A stretch of DNA of 64,000 bases from Chrysoperla carnea (GCF_905475395.1 NC_058340.1:64830181-64894180), one strand, 5' to 3'; counted from the stretch's first letter, positions 47,128 to 61,364 are shown. Made by a program: numbers and translations. The notes: generated from the sequence alone by a model not told the origin.

Positions 47128-48694
47128 ATTCATGCATTCATGCATGTAATATAAATACCTTTTACTCACCTTTTTCAATATGTAGGTTCTTTTTGATATT
47201 TCTGAAATCGATTTAAAGGATAAAAGATAAAGGTAGTTATAATATTGAATAATAATAATTAAACTAGAAAAATTGATAAAAACGATATTTTACTATAGGT
47301 ATATATATTTTTACATATTTCACCTAAAATAATTATAAACGATTAAATAGATTTATAATTAATTATAAATTAATAATTAATTAACAACTCGTATCAACCT
47401 TATAAGTAATATCAATTCATGGGCGTAAAATGTGGGGTTTTTGGTAGTTAAAACCAAGGGTCTCTGCATAAATATCGATTATTCTTCAAATTTTCAATTT
47501 TTATCTTCGGTAGCAGCAAGATTGGAAGAAAAAAATAGTTTTCGAAAAATTATTTGATTCAGATATTTTTTTAGAGATACATTTGATTTATTTTTGTAGT
47601 AAAATGGTTGGACCAATAATAAAATTTCCAATAATTCCAGTTTAGTGGGATTTTCATCATGATACCGCCGTTTGTTTACTCTCCATTGCGTCTAGCCACC
47701 GTTTTGAATACGGAAAAATTTTTGGGGTTGACTGGAACTGGATGCAAGGTATATAATTTCGTTATGATAGGGAAATAATGGGATGAAAATAACGAAACAA
47801 TAAAATAACATATACAAAATTTTAATCTGCTTTTTTTTCTTTTTTTTTTTTAATATTTATTTTTTTTATTTATTAGAAGATATTAATTAACAAGTATGAC
47901 TTTAATGTCCATAAATAATTAATTATACCCAAATATGAATTCTAGTTTTTTTTAACAGTTAACTTAAAATGTTCAAAAAACATTATTATATAATAATATG
48001 TACATAGTTTTCTTATTAATTTTTTTAAAATTATTATTTCATTTTTTAAAATTATAACAGCGAATTTTCTCTTTTCTTTTAAAAGTTAACGTAACAAAAA
48101 AGGGTAATTATCATTTTCATTTGATATTGAAGTGTACTTATTTACAATGTGTATGTTTTTATTTGATAAATAAATCTTTTTTACAATAAAGAAAGGTTGG
48201 AAAAAGGGCCTAAAAAATGATAAAAGTTAGACTTACTGGATTTTACATTACAGGCGAAAAGTGTCGACTTACTGGATTTGTCAAATTACTGAATATTCTG
48301 ATTATTGGGATCCTGCTGTATTCATTAAGGAGTAATTGAGACTACTGTATCCAATCATACATTATCTATCTTTTACTAACTATAAAAAATTTAATAACGG
48401 GTGCTAAATTAACAAAACATGGAGACGTTTTTTTATATGATTTCGTAACAATCCTTATCAAACAGCCTCAAATAGAAAAGAAACATACAAGAGAAAGTCA
48501 AATCGGCGTTCGCTCTAATCAAATGTGTTGATAACGAGCTAATATCGTTTGACTTCGTAAAATTATAAAATCTGATTTAGTTGTGTTCTTATGGTTGAAA
48601 TTACCTTATTTGTACCTTATTTTCAACGGATTCAATGAATTTTGTTATAATTTCATGAATGTAGACGTAAAATAAGAATAGAACTATTCCCATA

Positions 48695-49095
48695 TAATAC
48701 ATACTATAAAATTTGCACCTAATTTGAGCCCTCGCGGGTAAACAGTGATGTTTACGAAAAAATGTTTCAAACAAATGTTTGTTTTTATAAGGAACATTTT
48801 TTACATTTAAACTTTTGTTCCATCTCTAACGGTTTACAAGATGGGTCTTACGGATCTTTACATTTACGAACTCTACCTCACTTTTTACGTCCTAAGCACG
48901 CTATAAAATCATGATATCTCTTTTCGTTTTTGAGTATCTAATCGTGGCGACAGACGGACAACCGGAAATGAACTAGTGAAGTGATTTTATGAAACCCTAT
49001 AGCAGATTTTTGTTCGTAGCATGAATCTTTTTTAGCATTACAAACTTGGGACTAAACTTAATATACCTTGATATATTTCATATATACATGGTATA
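48695..49095 (-). repeat. Dispersed repeat family C, copy 2
   Basis: The inverse of the 22546 copy: it contains AAACAGTGATGTTTACGAAA, CGGACAACCGGAAATGAAC and ATTTCATATATACATGG. Intergenic. Confidence 0.7.
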
Positions 49096-52000
49096 ATTTG
49101 ACTAAACTGTTACCGATTTCGATAATGCTATGCTACCTTAAAAAAAATCATACGATTTTGTTTTCTTAGCATTGACCCCCCAATTTGATGAAATGATACT
49201 AAAAGACGGAAAATTATTTTAATTTTTATTCAACATATTAATATCTAAGACAAAAAAAAATTTGAAATAAAAACAAAACGGTAAAAAAGTGAAAAAAAAA
49301 AATTAACAAAGATATTATTTAAAAAACAAAATTTGAAAAAAAAAAAAAATTATAATCTTTGGTTATTTTTGGATTCCATTTTTGCATTATCAAATATCGA
49401 TCAGATTTCTTTTAGTACACATAACAGATATAAAAATTTGTTATGTGCGACTCGTAAAATTATTAATAAAATTGAGAAAAAGCAAATTATAATTCCAAAG
49501 ATTATGGCAATGAAAATTTGTGTTAAAAATCAATTATGGTATATAAAAATATCCAAGTCAATTTATAAAAACCATAGCGAACCAGCGTCCTCCTGCATCT
49601 TGAAATAAGAACAATTCTTCACTATCTGACTTACTTTTATTTGTATTTTTTTTTTAATATTTTATCTTTTAACTATTTACATATTTTTTTAAATAAATTT
49701 TGATGAGTTCATGTGATAAAAATTATATTTCCGACAGCTAAGTAATATATATGCTTTTTAAATATTTTGTTTCACGCTGGACACACAAAGATGAAATTTC
49801 TATAAAAATTGGTCAAAATCACCCAAAAATAAACTTGATTTGTTGTTCTGTTAATGATTTTGACTAGATTTTGTTATAAAAAATTGTGAACAATTTTTGA
49901 AAATATATTTATGATGTTAGTTCATACTGTCAGAGAATTTTAGTCACCAAAAATGGGACGAAGTTATCGGTTTTAGATAGTGACCAGGAATAGCTTTGCG
50001 AACTGTAAGTTGCTCGTGAATTGTGTTATTGCATGATCAAAGTACAAGTAGAAGATGATTTTGATAAAATTTTATTGCTTTCCACCTATGTGCGCCAAAT
50101 ACGACTAACAAACAATTTTCTTAAATAAAAAAACCTGCTAGTTCCACCTTTCTAACAATAATTTCTAAAACCAGTCAGCAATTTTTGTACCGTTTTAAAA
50201 TCCAAAACGGGCCAATGGAATTTGGAATCAAAATTAGCGGACATCAAAGCCGACGAAAAACAAAGTTATCTTCAGTTTTGATAAATTGATTTCGATAGCT
50301 TTATATACCTTTTAAATTAACAAAAAAATTAAGCTTTTTAAAAATTGGTTAGGGGGGGGGGGGAATGTTTGAATGGCAATATGATCTGATCTTAAATGAT
50401 AAAACTTTCTTTCTGAGATAAAACAAAATTTTTAAAATTTGATCAGGATGGCAATACTGTATATAAAAAAACGGATAAGTTTGTTTTTTGAATATAAAGA
50501 AAATTACATTAACATCTAAATTTTTTTTATCAAATTTTTGTGTGCGCATTATCCACACACAATTTTTGACTACACATTGTACATAATTACACAAAAACAA
50601 ATTTTTCAAAAAAAAAAAAAATTAGTTATACTATTTTTATCGAGTTCACTGGAAAAAAAAAGGTTCTTCGTTTAGTGAATATACTATACATTAAAATTGA
50701 AAATGTATAGTATACTCACTGAATGATGATCTCTTACTGGTTATAGCAAAATTGTACGGGGTGTAAGAGCACTATACAATATTGATGGGGATAATCTAGA
50801 CAGAATCGATAACAAAATCGATACATGCCACAAAAAAAATGTATAGACAGTATATTTTCTGGTAAGCTATTCAAATTGTGTTATTTTTCAGTTTAACCTT
50901 GTTTGGAAAAATGGCTGAATCCAGTCAAAATATCCACTAAGGCTAATATAACAAAAATGTCCCAAAATGAATAAAAAAAGAATTATTTTTCTCGTTGCCA
51001 ACTATCAAAAATAATTTTAAAGAATTACTGTTTGCCTAATGATAGGGAATTAACAGCGTATCAATCAAATCATTGAAAAGAATAAAATTAACATCTCGGA
51101 AACATGCAAAAAGTGTCCGAGATGGCCAAGATAGTGTCACTAAATCAACAACTAAATTATAATTGAAATACATATTTATAATACAAAAATTGGGGCTGTT
51201 TTGAAAGTTATGTATACACTTACTAACATCATACACCCTTACATCCAATTTAACCCTTCAGAACGGTTGCGTAAAGAAATTCTTTCACGTTTTTTTTAAA
51301 TAGTGAATAAAATATAATGAAAAAAAAATTTATTAACCGCTGTGAGATTTGTTTTCTATCACTTCTGTAAAGTTGGATAAAACAACGTAATTCGGATGGC
51401 AAACATATTGTAAACAAAGTTTGACAACCAGTTTGAAAGGTTAAATACAGACGATTGATTCACTGAATGAATTTTCCTATAAATCCGTTATTTTGTTCTC
51501 GATTAAAATAGATTCTAGATACAAAATTTACAACAATTTTTAATAGATGAGAGAGAGGCATTAAATTTACATTAGGAAAACTAATTCCTAAACCTCCTTC
51601 TCTTGATTCGCAAGAAAAAAAATGATATAAATTTCGTAATTTTTTTTTTTTCTTTTTAAATATATTAATTATTTATTGAACATTTTATTTTCTTTTTAAA
51701 TTGTCCCTACTCTATTCTTTGGAAAAGAGAAAAAAATAATTAATCGATATTAATTAAATATGGATTTTACAAAATACTATTAGTTTTTTTTTTTGGATTT
51801 TTCGACAATTTTTTTAAATAGTACATTCTTAAAGAGACAAAAAATTATATAATAATATATCTAACAATACTTTTTTTTTCAATATTAATAAGTTAGGAAC
51901 CAAGTATTAATTATTTTTAAATATTTTTTTAATTTAAAGTTTTTACTTTTTCAATATTTACCTTTTACAAAATAGTTTTTCTTTTCTATTTAAGCGCACA

Positions 52001-53149
52001 TAACTACCAGAAAAAAAAAAACATAAAATTTTAGATTTTGATTGAGCGTCTATATTTTTTGGATACCATAGCTGCCTGCTTATTACCCAGAACTCAAATT
52101 TACAGGTCAATCCTGGTAGAAACTTGTAAGATTTCTACCAGGATTTCATTGATTTTATTATGATTCCTCAGAAGCTTTAATATTTTACTTCAATCAAGGA
52201 AATCACGTCCAAAACATTAAGTAATAATAATTCAAATTAATGGATTAAAAACTTTTAATTTGGTTGAATCTTCTTCAAACTTCTGGAGTAATTTTAAATT
52301 CGATTAAAACATATGAAAAATACTGAAATTCATTTAAAAATAAAAAGCCTTAAAAAATATCTTTGGAAAGTGTAATTTAAAACAAAACAAAAAAAAATTA
52401 AAACATGATTTGGGAAATTTTAAAGCTGAACCATCACCACTTAGGGCATGATATAAAACATCACAGATAAATGAAAAACACAAAGAACATTATAACTTCC
52501 CCAAAACGAAAAAGAGTCGGCGATAAAATAAATTTAAATTTTTATCTTTACCATCAAAGAATATTACATCTTACATTATCATTGGTAAGGAATGAATTAT
52601 TCTTTGGCCAACGAAAACTGGTGTTACCGTACTTGAGGTATTTATAATATTCTTTGCAAAAAAAATGTTTAAAGCTAAAAACCAAATTAATTTTATATCC
52701 AAAAATATAAACGCTCTTATCAAATTATAAAAAAAAAATAGTTTTGATGAAGCTTCCACAATTTTATGTAAGCCAAACTTCTATATGCAAGCATTTTTTA
52801 CATAAGAAAATCATACCAGAAGGGTACGTTCTGACATTCTTAAAACCGTACCAGAAGGGTACGTTCTAACATCTTTTTTAACATGAATACATGCGCGCCA
52901 CCAATAATTTGAATTTTTAAAACACAGTATTTTTTTTTACATTTTTTTAAATAAATTTTGAATTTAATTGTTTATAATTTGTTTAAGTAAAGTGGATTTT
53001 TGTTTTATTTACAAATTTATACAAAAAAAATCTTTTTTAATTACTTTTTTTTAGTAAATATTGATTATTTTAAAATTGATTTTAAAAGCTAATTAAAATT
53101 TTTTTTAAAATATATTTATATATATATTTTTGAAATTTACAGTCAAAAT

Positions 53150-53700
53150 CGGTTATAACGACATCGTTTATAAAGACGAATGACCAAGGTACAAAATAAC
53201 TCTATATACATATATAAGTGAAATATAACTCAACGACTCATCACGAGATTCTTAAAACTATACAAACGAATGACTCGAAATTTAGTATAGTTACTAACAT
53301 CGCGATGTAGATGCTCACTAAGAACGGATTTTTGGAAATTTTACTCCTTAGGTGATGAAAAAGGGTATGAAAGTTTCTATGAAAATTCGTCATTTTTTAA
53401 TCGACTACTTAATCGAATTATTCTTTAACTTTTAGGATCTTACATTATCAGCAGGTAACAAAGGCAGTATTTTTCAAAATACATGTTAGGTTTCCACATT
53501 AATAAATTAAAACCCATGAAGAAACCCAGCGAGAGCAACGAAAGTAAAGACTATAACGCGGTAGACTTTGCTTTTAAAATTGAAAATGAAGCGACGAAAG
53601 GAAATAACAGTTAGTTCAAATATAAATACACATGAGAACACACTGTTTATAATGACATCGAATGAAACGACGTATCGGTTATAGAGTCCAACCGTCAGTA
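53150..53700 (+). mobile_element. Possible pogo/Tigger-like remnant
   Basis: The left end CAGTCAAAATCGGTTATAAC and a right end containing CGGTTATAGAGTCCAACCG look like weak inverted ends, with ATCGGTTATAACGA-type words common in that superfamily. TA lies at both edges. The arms match poorly and no transposase is seen. Confidence 0.25.
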
Positions 53701-54382
53701 TTTTTAAAATTTAAAATCAAAATATAAAATTAGTGACCGGTAACTGCTAATGTTACTAGGGGCTGATTACATGATTCTTTCACTAAAATTAACCTTCTTC
53801 GAGGAAAAATGAAAGCACAGTATAAAACACATGCTGGAATACCAAAGGGTTGGGGATCCCAACCCGATTCCAGCTTGTATTTTGACAAATGGATTTTCAT
53901 TTTTTGGGAGAAGGATGATTTTTGGTGGAAGTACCCGAAAAGAAATAATATCGATTATAACTACTATCGGATTAAACGATCATAATTATTTAAGACCCTT
54001 CAATGTCTTTATATCCGATTTTGACTATATTTACGATTCATTTTTCGAAATTATTTTTAAGTGCCCGGTTGTTGTGTTGCGTTGCGGGAAGGCGAAAGAA
54101 CGAAAAATATATTCTAACTAAAAACAAAATAAACAAAAACGAACCGTTGAACGAAAAATCGTTGTGGAAAAAATCATATACGCGTACGGAAAAACAACTC
54201 TAAAATAAATAATATACATGGTTGTGTTGTGTGTGTTTATTCCGAATTTTCGAACTTGAAAAAATAAATAAATTCACTAGTCTTTAAGGGAATGTTCCAA
54301 AAAAAAAAAAAATATAAGAAAAACAAAAAAAAAATTATTTAAATACATTAATAAATAAATAGACAAAAAAAAAATCAAAAAT

Positions 54383-54401
54383 GGCTTCCGAAACGGAAGC
54401 C
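54383..54401 (-). other. GC-rich hairpin in the probable spitz 3' UTR
   Basis: GGCTTCCG-AAA-CGGAAGCC, a perfect 8-bp stem with a 3-base loop in very AT-rich DNA, next to a T run. It lies about 520 bases downstream of the spitz stop. Confidence 0.4.
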
Positions 54402-54925
54402 GATTTTTTTAATAATTATTTGTAATTACAAAAAAAAAATGAGGTAAAAAATATCTTAAAAACAAATTATTTACTAGTTCAACTTTCTGTTATCATTTCG
54501 ATGGCTCTCGGATTTTTTTGTTAAATCAAATTTGGCATTTTTTTTTAAATTTGAATTTCTTGGAAGTTTTTTTTCGTAATTTTTTTATTCAGACTTTTAA
54601 AGTTTTAAAGCACAGTGCACTGAAAGTTTGTTTTTAAAAAATTATTAGTTTTAAAATCAGTGCCGAAAAATGTATCTTCGTACATTCGTGTGAGAGAGAT
54701 AGAGAGATAAGGAGAGGAGAGAATGTGTCTTCTGTCTTTGTTCACACAAAATTATTTATAACAAAATGTGCACTTGTTAAATTAAAAAAATTATTTTTTA
54801 TACAAATTATTTTATACAACAAGTTGTTTTTTTGAGGAAATTATTTATAAATTTTAATATTTTTTAGTGCACACAAATTTAAAAAAAAAATATTTGGTTG
54901 GTATTCTTGTAACGTAAGGCAGCCA

Positions 54926-56227
54926 TCACACCACTCGTGTTTGTTGAGGTGATACTGCTATCGGTGATAAACGATCTCCTCCAGGCACTGTTGTTAAATT
55001 TTGTTCCATCCAACGAAGATTTGTTTCGGAATTTTCACAATCCTAAAAATTAAAAATATTAAGTAAATATACCTTCATTTGAATCCAGTGCACTTAGTAA
55101 GTGGGAATATTAAGAATTTAGGATACGTTTCTAGAAAGTGGGAGAAGGTGCTGTTCTTTTACAGGTAGATGGAGGGAAAGAAAGAGAAATTAAGTTCGAT
55201 CAAGCATTATAAAAGCATTGTTTTTTGAGGAAAATTAGGAAAGTACTGCCCAAAAACAGATTTATTAGTGAGGCTTCACATTTTTTCAGGGGAATTATTT
55301 GGGAACGTAAGACTGATCTTTTTTATTTATACAGGGTGGACTATTTTAATCAATCAAAAAATAACTTAATACAAAAGTTGCAGAGTTTGCTGGGGGACAC
55401 CATGTTCTAACATTAGATTAGACTTCGTTCTCCGGGTTGCTTTGCAGAATTAACATGTTAAGCCCCCCCCCATCAAACTCTTAAACTTTTATTTAAGTTA
55501 TTTTATGATTTGTTAACTACAAAACGAGCTATTAGTCATAAGATTTTAAAGGTTTACTCTGTATATCAGAAAGACAACTTTATTTCAGATCAGGTTAGGT
55601 AAAAGCCTTCGCTTTTAAGCTTTTATCGATTTCAGTAAGGCTCTTTATTGATTACAAATTGACGCCTAATAGAAAAGGAATTTAAAGATAAGTTTTTTCC
55701 GTAGATATGTTATTACTTACCTGACGAGTCTCAGATACAATCGTAGGAATATTTTCCATTGGTAGTGCTAACGTATTAACACCACGTTGTAAATGCTCCC
55801 GCCACGGATGCGCTGCATTATGTCCGAATACACGTTTGGGTACAATCGGTCGTATATTTAATGATTCGGCGCCATCAACACAATCTGTTGATAATGTTTC
55901 GTTGGCTGCTAATCGTGCTTTCGTACGTCGTTGCATACGAATATACGCTGCCATACATAATATAAATACCAAAAATATTGCTATTGTTGCACCACCTGCT
56001 ATACTGGCTGTTTCTAGTTGTATTCGATGTTGAGATGCTAAAACAGAAAAAAAAATATGTTTAATTGTTTTGGAATATAAAAACCATTTTTTTATCCTTG
56101 ACTAGTTACTACTGATTTCAAATTAAGAGAGGAGAAGCTGAATGCGATAAGAGCGTAAGTTAACAAAGTGTATTTTGAGAAAAATTTGTGAGTCTGAATA
56201 ATTCTATATTCAAATTCCAATACTTAA

Positions 56228-56305
<78 letters not shown>

Positions 56306-59300
56306 AGAGATTTGTTGCAAAAAGTATTATTCACTGAACTCTAAACCGAACGTCTTCGGATTTTTGGAAATATTAGAATACGAACCAAGTTCTTATATTG
56401 AAATATTTTTAGTTTTAAACAAATTGACAATAAATCATTCAGAGCAATTATTCCACTCTGCTCATCAACAGTGATCTTGAATTTGATCCCGATCTTCAGA
56501 TTAGCTTTAAAATCATCTGAACTCAGAAGTACACTTAGAAGGATTTTCCAGATAAAAAAATCTAATATTTCTTGTAAGGTAAAACTTATCGGATATACGA
56601 TTAAGTAAAAATTGAATTTTGAAATTTAATAAATCAAAATACTCACGTAAATATGAACCATCTAAATCTTTGAATTCACAGCGAGGACCCATAAAACCGT
56701 CTGCACATCTGAAACAAAAAAGATAAAATTTGTTAAAGAATTCGATAATTTTTTCTCATGAGAATACAAACTTTATTGAGTTTTAAAAATAGCAAAGAAT
56801 CAATTGACTTCTATATATTAGTAATGTAAAGAATGATAAATATGATATCTACTTCCAATCTTTCCGATTCGTTTTATTCGGCTGTCCAGAAATATGGTTA
56901 GGAAAAAGTGGGGGTAGTTGGATTTGTCTTAACAGTGGAAATTTTTTTTGGAAAACTATTACGACCCACTAAGAGCTATTGTTATTGCATAGACTTTTTA
57001 ATCGAATATATCGATACAGGTATCTAATGAAAGCTCTGAGTTATATAAATAAAGAAATAAGAACTCTAAATGAAAAGAAAAAGAAAACTCAACTCCATAA
57101 CTCAGTACACAGAGGTACTAATGCTTTAATACAAGATCTGTTTCTTTTTTTTGTGTATATAAATAAATATTTCTGATAAATTTCATTATTCGGAATGATT
57201 AAAATGGGCCAATAATACATTAACATGATTTTCGAAGCATGGTTCACCACGCATCAGTTACTTTATTTTAAAAATACAATTTTTAAATAAAAACCTGAAC
57301 TCATAATAGTATTATTGTCGATTTCATATACCTTGAATACTTTATTTTAATCTTAGAAAACATTCGAAAATTCTAAGAAATTATAAGAGATATTATGAAC
57401 ATTTAGAAACATCTTTCAATTTGTAGAGAAATTAAATGTGTTAATTTTCTATTGTTGAAATTTTCGGCGTGAAAAAATTATTTTCAGTTTATGGGAAATG
57501 TATCATAATTAAAAATCTGGAAACAGAACAGTAAAAGTAAATGAAGATACTAAAAGGCAAAGGTGCATTTAATTCACACAGAAGAAATTTTTTTTAGGAA
57601 TCCGTTTCAAAAATATATGGAAAGTCTTTTTTAACTTAATTAAATAACTCAATTTCTTGTTTAAATGTAAAAAAAGGTTTAAACAAAAAATTCTGGCGCG
57701 GAAAGGATCTTTGCACAAAATTTGATCTTGCTTTGAAGGTACTTTAAAAGTCAATTCAGACTTATACCTGATAAGAAATCTATTCTACTAAGTTCTTAGT
57801 AGAAAGCTGTGCTTTAGAAGAAAGCTATTTGTTTTGGAAACAATTTTTTTTCCTACCTGTCTCATTACTTTTAGAGAAACTGAGATAGCCAGAAGAGTAG
57901 TATACACGTCTCGCTTCCTCCTCTATGAGCAATGCGGACTTGGATAAAGAGACATACAATAAAGTTATAACAATGGTGACTTAGACTTATAATAATTCGC
58001 CCATGCCTGATTTAATACGTGTTTTATTAACACCAAATATATTTTATGTGCAGATATATGTTGCATTTCGTCGCATATTCGTTGCATATTCGTTGCTTAT
58101 TGTCCACAAGGATAAAGACAAAATTCTTACAACAGTTTTTTTACACATATAAAATATCTACCGCATCCTTTTAAGTATGATAGTTTCATACTTGACTAAT
58201 ATTTTTTAATTAACTTATCTCAACTTCTTCTTTTTATAAAACGATTTCTTTTGAATGAAGTATTTTTTATGTAGCGCGGTACAGTAGTGATTTTAAATAC
58301 TGTGGTGTTTTTTGTTTTTGTTTTTAATATAATAATTATTGTTTATTTATAAAAATAAATAAAATTATACCAAAACTTTAATTATTAAATATAGCAACAA
58401 CAACAAAATTAACAGTAATTTTATTATTTATAATTTCGATGTAATATTTTTGATAATTCGAGCAAATTAACTTTTGAAAAATCGGTCAAGTGTATGTTAT
58501 AATTGTACGATCAGTGCTCCGTACAAGGAGTTGACCATAAATTTACTTATGAAATCATATTTCGTTAAATCGTTCCGAATCTTACGATAGAATTATATAT
58601 TTTTTACAGATATGAATTAGAGTGAGGTTTTAATTGAATCTGAATACTTAGATCGAACTCGATGCCAGTACAGGATGTGTTACTAATATTGTTCGCTTGA
58701 AGCATTTTGCGAAGACGACATGTATATGATATGAGTGTAAAGGGCGGCAAATATTATGTTTGCCCGGAGCGGCTACTTAGCTAGATCGGGTCCTGGCGTC
58801 TGCTCTTAGGTTAATGTAATAGTAATATTTTCGACAGTAAAAATATTTCAAATTTCTCTTTTTTTGTGTTACAAACTGAACGTGATACACCCAGTAACTG
58901 AAAATCTCTTTAAATAAAAATTCTTCGAAACTGAATATATAAAATATAAAGAATTGTGTATGTGAAGATTTAAACACGTGATAATTTTAGAAGAAACCTA
59001 GTACAAAGGTGCTTTAAATAAAAGTTAAAAATATCCTTTTTTTCACATATTACGTGAGTAAAAAAAATGCAAACAGGATTATTAGTAGTTTGTGTAATCT
59101 TAAAAATTGTTTTCTAATCACGTATATTAACCAAAAAATGTATTTGTTAGGTGGTCTTTAAAGTATTTTTGTGTGTGTTCCTTTATCCTTTATTACAGGT
59201 AATATACAAAGGATTTTAATATGGAATTTTTAAAGGTGAGAAAGAAATGGGAAATAAGTTTTAAAGTTAGAAGAATTGTTGTAATTCTATTAAAAAGGAC

Positions 59301-59941
59301 AATCGGATACCATTTAACTAATCAAAAATTTCAGGGTTAATTTTTTGTTAGGTTTTACGGAATTTTTAATATGCTGTCAATCAATAGTAATTACTTCCAT
59401 AAATGACGACAAGTTCTGGTTTAAATAGTTGTAAATTCGTAATTCACATATTTTGTAAAATTAAAACAAAGTTTGGCCATTTTTCAAACTTCCTAATAAA
59501 CCAATAATTAGTACTTGATACTTGAAAGAACCGTTTCAAAGATTGAGTACTTTTTGGTTATCAGAGTATAATAAAATAAAATTTTAATAACGGGAATGGG
59601 TTTCGACCTGACGACCTTTCGAATGAGGAGTGGACACTCTAACCACTACACCATCTCATTATTGAGATAACTAAAAATATTTAAAGATAATAGTAATGTA
59701 ACAAAGATAATGAAATTCCAAATTTTTGAGTTAATCTGACGATTAGTGTAAAAAAATATATGTACTTACTCGCAATTATATAAAGTTGAATTTCCAATAA
59801 TTACGGAAAAACAGGTGGCACCATTTAAACAGTACCAATCGTTATATGCCTGTGGACATGCATACGTATGGAATGTTATGTTTGGTCTAGGCGTCGGAGC
59901 TGGGGGGCGAGGTTTTGGTGTTGCACGACTACTACAAGCTT
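54926..59941 (-). CDS. spi: Spitz/TGF-alpha-type EGF receptor ligand (5' exon missing)
   Basis: This is a membrane-anchored precursor of a secreted EGFR ligand, released by Rhomboid cleavage. Exons: 59770-59941, 56647-56708, 55721-56037, 54926-55042 (phases 2, 1, 0). Exon one begins EACSSRATPKPRPPAPTPRP (as in fly Spitz ACSSR.VPKPR and PRPNITF) and runs into the EGF domain. The six cysteines lie in YACPQAYNDWYCLNGATC and ...NCECADGFMGPRCEF. The transmembrane exon has TASIAGGATIAIFLVFILCM, then a basic stop-transfer RMQRRTK and a cytoplasmic tail ending QQTRVV. The signal peptide must come from an upstream exon ending in G (completing GAA for Glu). I cannot place it securely; it may lie beyond 64000. 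Confidence 0.92.
55043..55720. other. spitz intron before the last coding exon
   Basis: 678 bases. TACAGGGTGGACTATTTTAA (about 55332-55351) and a C9 run (55465-55473) are the only oddities. A similar ACAGGGTGGACCATAAAG occurs near 40464. Confidence 0.4.
55988..56008 (-). other. spi: Rhomboid recognition motif ASIAGGA at the TM start
   Basis: Seven codons encode ASIAGGA at the luminal end of the transmembrane helix. Drosophila Spitz has ASIASGA there, the segment that determines Rhomboid-1 cleavage. Its conservation indicates processing by a Rhomboid protease. Confidence 0.7.
56229..56303 (+). repeat. (GA)n microsatellite in spitz intron
   Basis: About 37 almost perfect GA units in the intron between exons 56647-56708 and 55721-56037. 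Likely length-polymorphic. Confidence 0.95.
56709..59769. other. spitz intron between EGF-domain exons
   Basis: A 3-kb intron splits the EGF domain after its fourth cysteine. The only other content seen is the tRNA-like fragment at 59591-59661. No exon or gene is recognisable. Confidence 0.5.
59591..59661 (-). repeat. tRNA-like remnant in spitz intron
   Basis: The minus strand reads GGTGTAGTGGTTAGAGTG (A-box-like) and CAGGTCGAAACCC (B-box-like) at normal spacing. The acceptor stem does not pair cleanly, so I call it a tRNA-derived repeat, not a gene. Confidence 0.5.
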
Positions 59942-61364
59942 CTGTAAACAAAAGAAAATCAAAAGTTAGTTTCAATATAAATTTCTAACAACATATTTCT
60001 AATTTCAATCACACAAAAAATTAAAATACACACAATGTAAAACTCGCATTTTTGCTAGATTAGTATCAAATGAAAGGTCTCAGCATGAAAATTATTTTTA
60101 GATTAATTAGTCCGGGATATCTGAATGCTTGGAATATCTACAAAAAGCATTCATAGTCTACTCCGGTAATTCTCAATCAAGTTAACTTAAAAAATAGCGA
60201 TTTAATAATTTTGGATACGAAAATTGAATCTTGGCGTCGTTTCAGGCGTAAACTATGCAAAATCGGGAAATTTGACATGGAATATTTCGAAAACGGCTCG
60301 TTGGCGGGACATAATTTCTTTTATTTCTTGTAAAATGAATAAAAAGTAGTTATTGAAGTTTTATGAAAAACTCTTTTATATAATAGTTAAATTGGGTGTT
60401 CTATTTTTGATGTCATTAAGTATACTTAGCAATAATATACTTTGCACAAATCCATTTTAAAATATATGACAAATAATAGTAATTATAATCTATGTGAAAA
60501 GATTATTCGATTTAAATCCTTTTTGGAATACAATATGTCTTTTTTCAAAACCGCAAAATATTTCTTTCATGGCTATTCATGTAGTAAATATCATTTATTT
60601 TGGATAGGTTATTATGGTATTTATTATTATATTTTTACACAATCTCTGTACCCCTTCTTCTGGTGCCCTGTGTACATGTATGTACACTTGAATGGATGCA
60701 TTGACACAAAAAGGGTTATTTTTTGAAAATATTATTTATTTGTCATTTTTGAAGTCTATTCTTTTCTTTCGGGTGATAATAATATTTTTGTTAATTTTTT
60801 TTTGTTATTTTGGACAAGGATATTTTTCTCCTGTTTCGAAAAAGGGTACGGGATTTAACATGATTCTAATTTAGTTTGACATTTAATTGGCGTATCCCAA
60901 AACGATTGTGTGTTTTTGGATACGAATTTAAGGAGACAAAAATACCATTTTCTAGACTAATTTTGGCTCAAAAAAAAAGACTCTTTTGATGATTGGGCGA
61001 GTAGCTGTTGCCTAAAATACTATACTAAGGGTGATATTTCGGAGAATTTTATTCGATCGATACTTCACAAGATTGTTGTTCTTCAATCGCAAAAAAAACA
61101 CCAGATTTTCGTTTCTAACGATTAGGTATTTAGCGTAATAAGGACTCAAACAGCATCCACCTCGTTTAACAATTATATGAGTATTTTTCGAGATATCTTT
61201 AGAATCGGTTAGACAAACCCAATTTTTGTTACTGGGGTCAAAATTATTCTGTTTACTATTAAGTTTCATCGAATTCAGGATTAGACAATTTTGTACAATT
61301 TTCTCGAGTTTTTTTCAAAAGGGTATCCTTTAAGAAGAGTTCTATTTGGATGACTTAATTTTTA

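Larger units (their letters stand above)
44814..54925. other. 10-kb intergenic region between REC8 and spitz
   Basis: No supportable gene. Contents: the tRNA-like array (45772-46337), a palindromic AT-rich tract (46505-46880), a tRNA-like piece on the minus strand (47066-47127), repeat C copy 2 (48695-49095), hairpins (50672-50723 and 52109-52145), a possible pogo-like remnant (53150-53700) and the spitz 3' UTR end. Open frames at 49333-49608 and 53831-54121 have low-complexity translations and no family likeness. Confidence 0.5.

Noticed and set aside
49333-49608. 91-codon plus-strand open frame
   Set aside because: Lys/Ile-rich translation of AT-rich DNA, no motif, no splice partner.
53831-54121. 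96-codon plus-strand open frame
   Set aside because: No recognisable domain; it sits just past a probable transposon remnant and overlaps another frame.
54383-54410. Hairpin plus T run resembling a bacterial terminator
   Set aside because: The DNA is eukaryotic with spliced genes on every side; such a terminator would have no role.
59591-59661. Functional minus-strand tRNA
   Set aside because: Boxes fit but no clean cloverleaf; better as a SINE remnant.
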